Source: Clostridiales bacterium (GTDB lineage Bacteria; Bacillota; Clostridia; Oscillospirales; Oscillospiraceae). From it: a stretch of DNA of 13,494 bases. A model generated the notes under the pieces. It ran no database searches. It was not told where the DNA came from and saw nothing but the letters and a program-made list of their open reading frames with translations. The position numbers and the translations under genes are program-made. Positions 12,765 through 13,494 of the stretch are shown piece by piece (position 1 is the first letter of the stretch; each line of letters begins with the position of its first letter). The DNA is taken from contig JAQXNP010000176.1 in the NCBI GenBank assembly GCA_029098065.1, positions 1 to 13,494 of the forward strand. Reading direction: 5' to 3'.

Positions 12765-12796
12765 AAAAAGGAGACGCCCGCCGACGTCTCCTTTTT
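12765..12796. terminator. Bidirectional rho-independent terminator
   Basis: A 12-bp perfect stem including A and T runs (12765-12776 with 12785-12796) and an 8-nt loop. It lies 13 nt beyond the cysS stop on the minus strand and just after the pseudogene on the plus strand. Confidence 0.88.
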
Positions 12797-12809
12797 ACGC
12801 TTTCAATGC

Positions 12810-13494
12810 TCACACCCGTTTCCAGGTGGTGCCCTCCTTGGTGTCGATGAGCTCGATGCCCTGGGCCTTCAGATCATCCCGGATGCGGTCCGCTTCGGCC
12901 CAGTTTTTGGCCGCTTTGGCCGCCGCCCGCTGGGCAATGAGAGCCTCAATGGCCGCCGCGTCCTCTCCGCCCTGGGCGGAGGCCGCCTCCTTCTCCTTCA
13001 GGGCCGCGGCGTGATCCAGCAGCTTCAGCCCCAGAACCTGGTCAAAGTCTCCGATGAGAGCCAGCTTCTCCCCGTCGCTGAGGTCCGCCTTCAGCACATC
13101 ATAGAGGGCGGTCACCGCCAGAGAGGTATTCAGATCGTTGTCCAGCGCCGCCTGGAACTGATCCCGGTAGGGCTTCATGGCGCCTTCGTCCACCGCGCCC
13201 TCCCCTTTCAGGGCGGCCACCCGGCGGATCAGCTTGTCATAGGCCGCCGCCGCGTTGTCCAGGTTCTCCCAGGAGAAGGTCAGCGCCTTCCGGTAATGGG
13301 ACTGGAGGCAGAAGAAGCGGTAGGCCAGGGGATCGTAGCCCTTCTCCTCCAGCACGGAAACCGTGAGGAATTCCCCCTTGGACTTGGACATCTTGCCGCC
13401 GGCGGTGTTCAGGTGGTGGACATGGAACCAGTGTGAGCACCAGGGATGGCCCAGATAGGACTCCGACTGGGCAATCTCATTGGTGTGGTGCGGG
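12810..13494 (-). CDS. cysS: Cysteine--tRNA ligase, C-terminal part
   Basis: The 3' half of cysS is present, about 228 codons; the 5' part lies beyond the window edge at 13494. The visible protein begins within PHHTNEIAQSE, which holds the zinc-type His and Glu of class I CysRS. It then shows LGHPWCSHWFHVHHLN and the KMSKSKG signature (codons from about 13394 down), the ATP-binding loop. The DALR-type anticodon-binding region follows (YRFFCLQSHYRKALTFSWENL), and the conserved tail ends NWAEADRIRDDLKAQGIELIDTKEGTTWKR. The enzyme charges tRNA(Cys) and is essential. The stop at 12810-12812 is followed by a terminator, so cysS is the last gene of its unit. The internal ATG at 13391 belongs to KMSKS and is not the start. 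Confidence 0.97.
   Translation of the reverse strand, partial: PHHTNEIAQSESYLGHPWCSHWFHVHHLNTAGGKMSKSKGEFLTVSVLEEKGYDPLAYRFFCLQSHYRKALTFSWENLDNAAAAYDKLIRRVAALKGEGAVDEGAMKPYRDQFQAALDNDLNTSLAVTALYDVLKADLSDGEKLALIGDFDQVLGLKLLDHAAALKEKEAASAQGGEDAAAIEALIAQRAAAKAAKNWAEADRIRDDLKAQGIELIDTKEGTTWKRV

Noticed and set aside
12756..12850. Continuation of the frame-1 remnant to 12850
   Set aside because: It crosses a strong terminator hairpin and runs antisense into cysS, with no protein-like features.
1..13494. Light-producing lux operon, CRISPR array, mobile element, tRNA or rRNA
   Set aside because: No luciferase-like protein, no regularly spaced repeats, no transposase or integrase, and no tRNA-like cloverleaf or rRNA stretch was seen on either strand.

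Overview
The window reads as chromosomal DNA from a GC-rich anaerobic member of the Firmicutes, most like the gut Oscillospiraceae (Flavonifractor, Lawsonibacter or Intestinimonas relatives). That placement is an inference. It rests on GC-rich codon use, strong AGGAGG-type ribosome sites, sigma-A promoters often of the extended TGnTATAAT type, a T-box leader, a monomeric group B-like [FeFe] hydrogenase, DUF378 and TSCPD proteins, and tight rho-independent terminators. No phage, IS, CRISPR, tRNA or rRNA is visible. Most genes are single transcription units with their own promoter and terminator.

Layout. Positions 1-1716: a terminator, a small TSCPD-domain protein on the minus strand, a divergent EamA/DMT permease, and a 70-residue four-cysteine protein. 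Positions 1628-4161 (minus): a two-gene unit encoding a LuxE-like acyl-protein synthetase and, with a 4-nt overlap, a LuxC-like acyl-CoA reductase. These are the two enzymes of the fatty-acid reductase that makes long-chain aldehyde in luminous bacteria, but no luciferase or LuxD gene is present. Positions 4282-5730 (minus): an [FeFe] hydrogenase with several [4Fe-4S] sites. Positions 5927-7309 (minus): a stand-alone TrpB2-type tryptophan synthase beta chain. It sits behind a consensus promoter and a T-box riboswitch (about 7351-7647) whose specifier codon is TGG (Trp).

Positions 7840-8625 (minus): an unrecognised polytopic membrane protein. Positions 8837-10463 (plus): a lipoprotein with a divergent polysaccharide-deacetylase-like domain, followed 16 nt later by cytidine deaminase. 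Positions 10605-10817 (plus): a DUF378 membrane protein. Positions 10864-12243 (minus): a MATE efflux pump whose promoter has two direct repeats one helical turn apart just upstream. Positions 12464-12755: the frameshifted remnant of a membrane-protein gene that still has a promoter. Positions 12810-13494 (minus): the 3' part of cysS, cut by the window edge.

The two parts most worth following up are the luciferase-free LuxE-LuxC pair, which implies fatty aldehyde production for an unknown purpose, and the Trp T-box driving a lone TrpB2 with no trpA nearby, which suggests indole scavenging under control of tRNA(Trp) charging. The hydrogenase fits a fermentative, ferredoxin-based metabolism. 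The remaining genes are ordinary housekeeping or transport genes.
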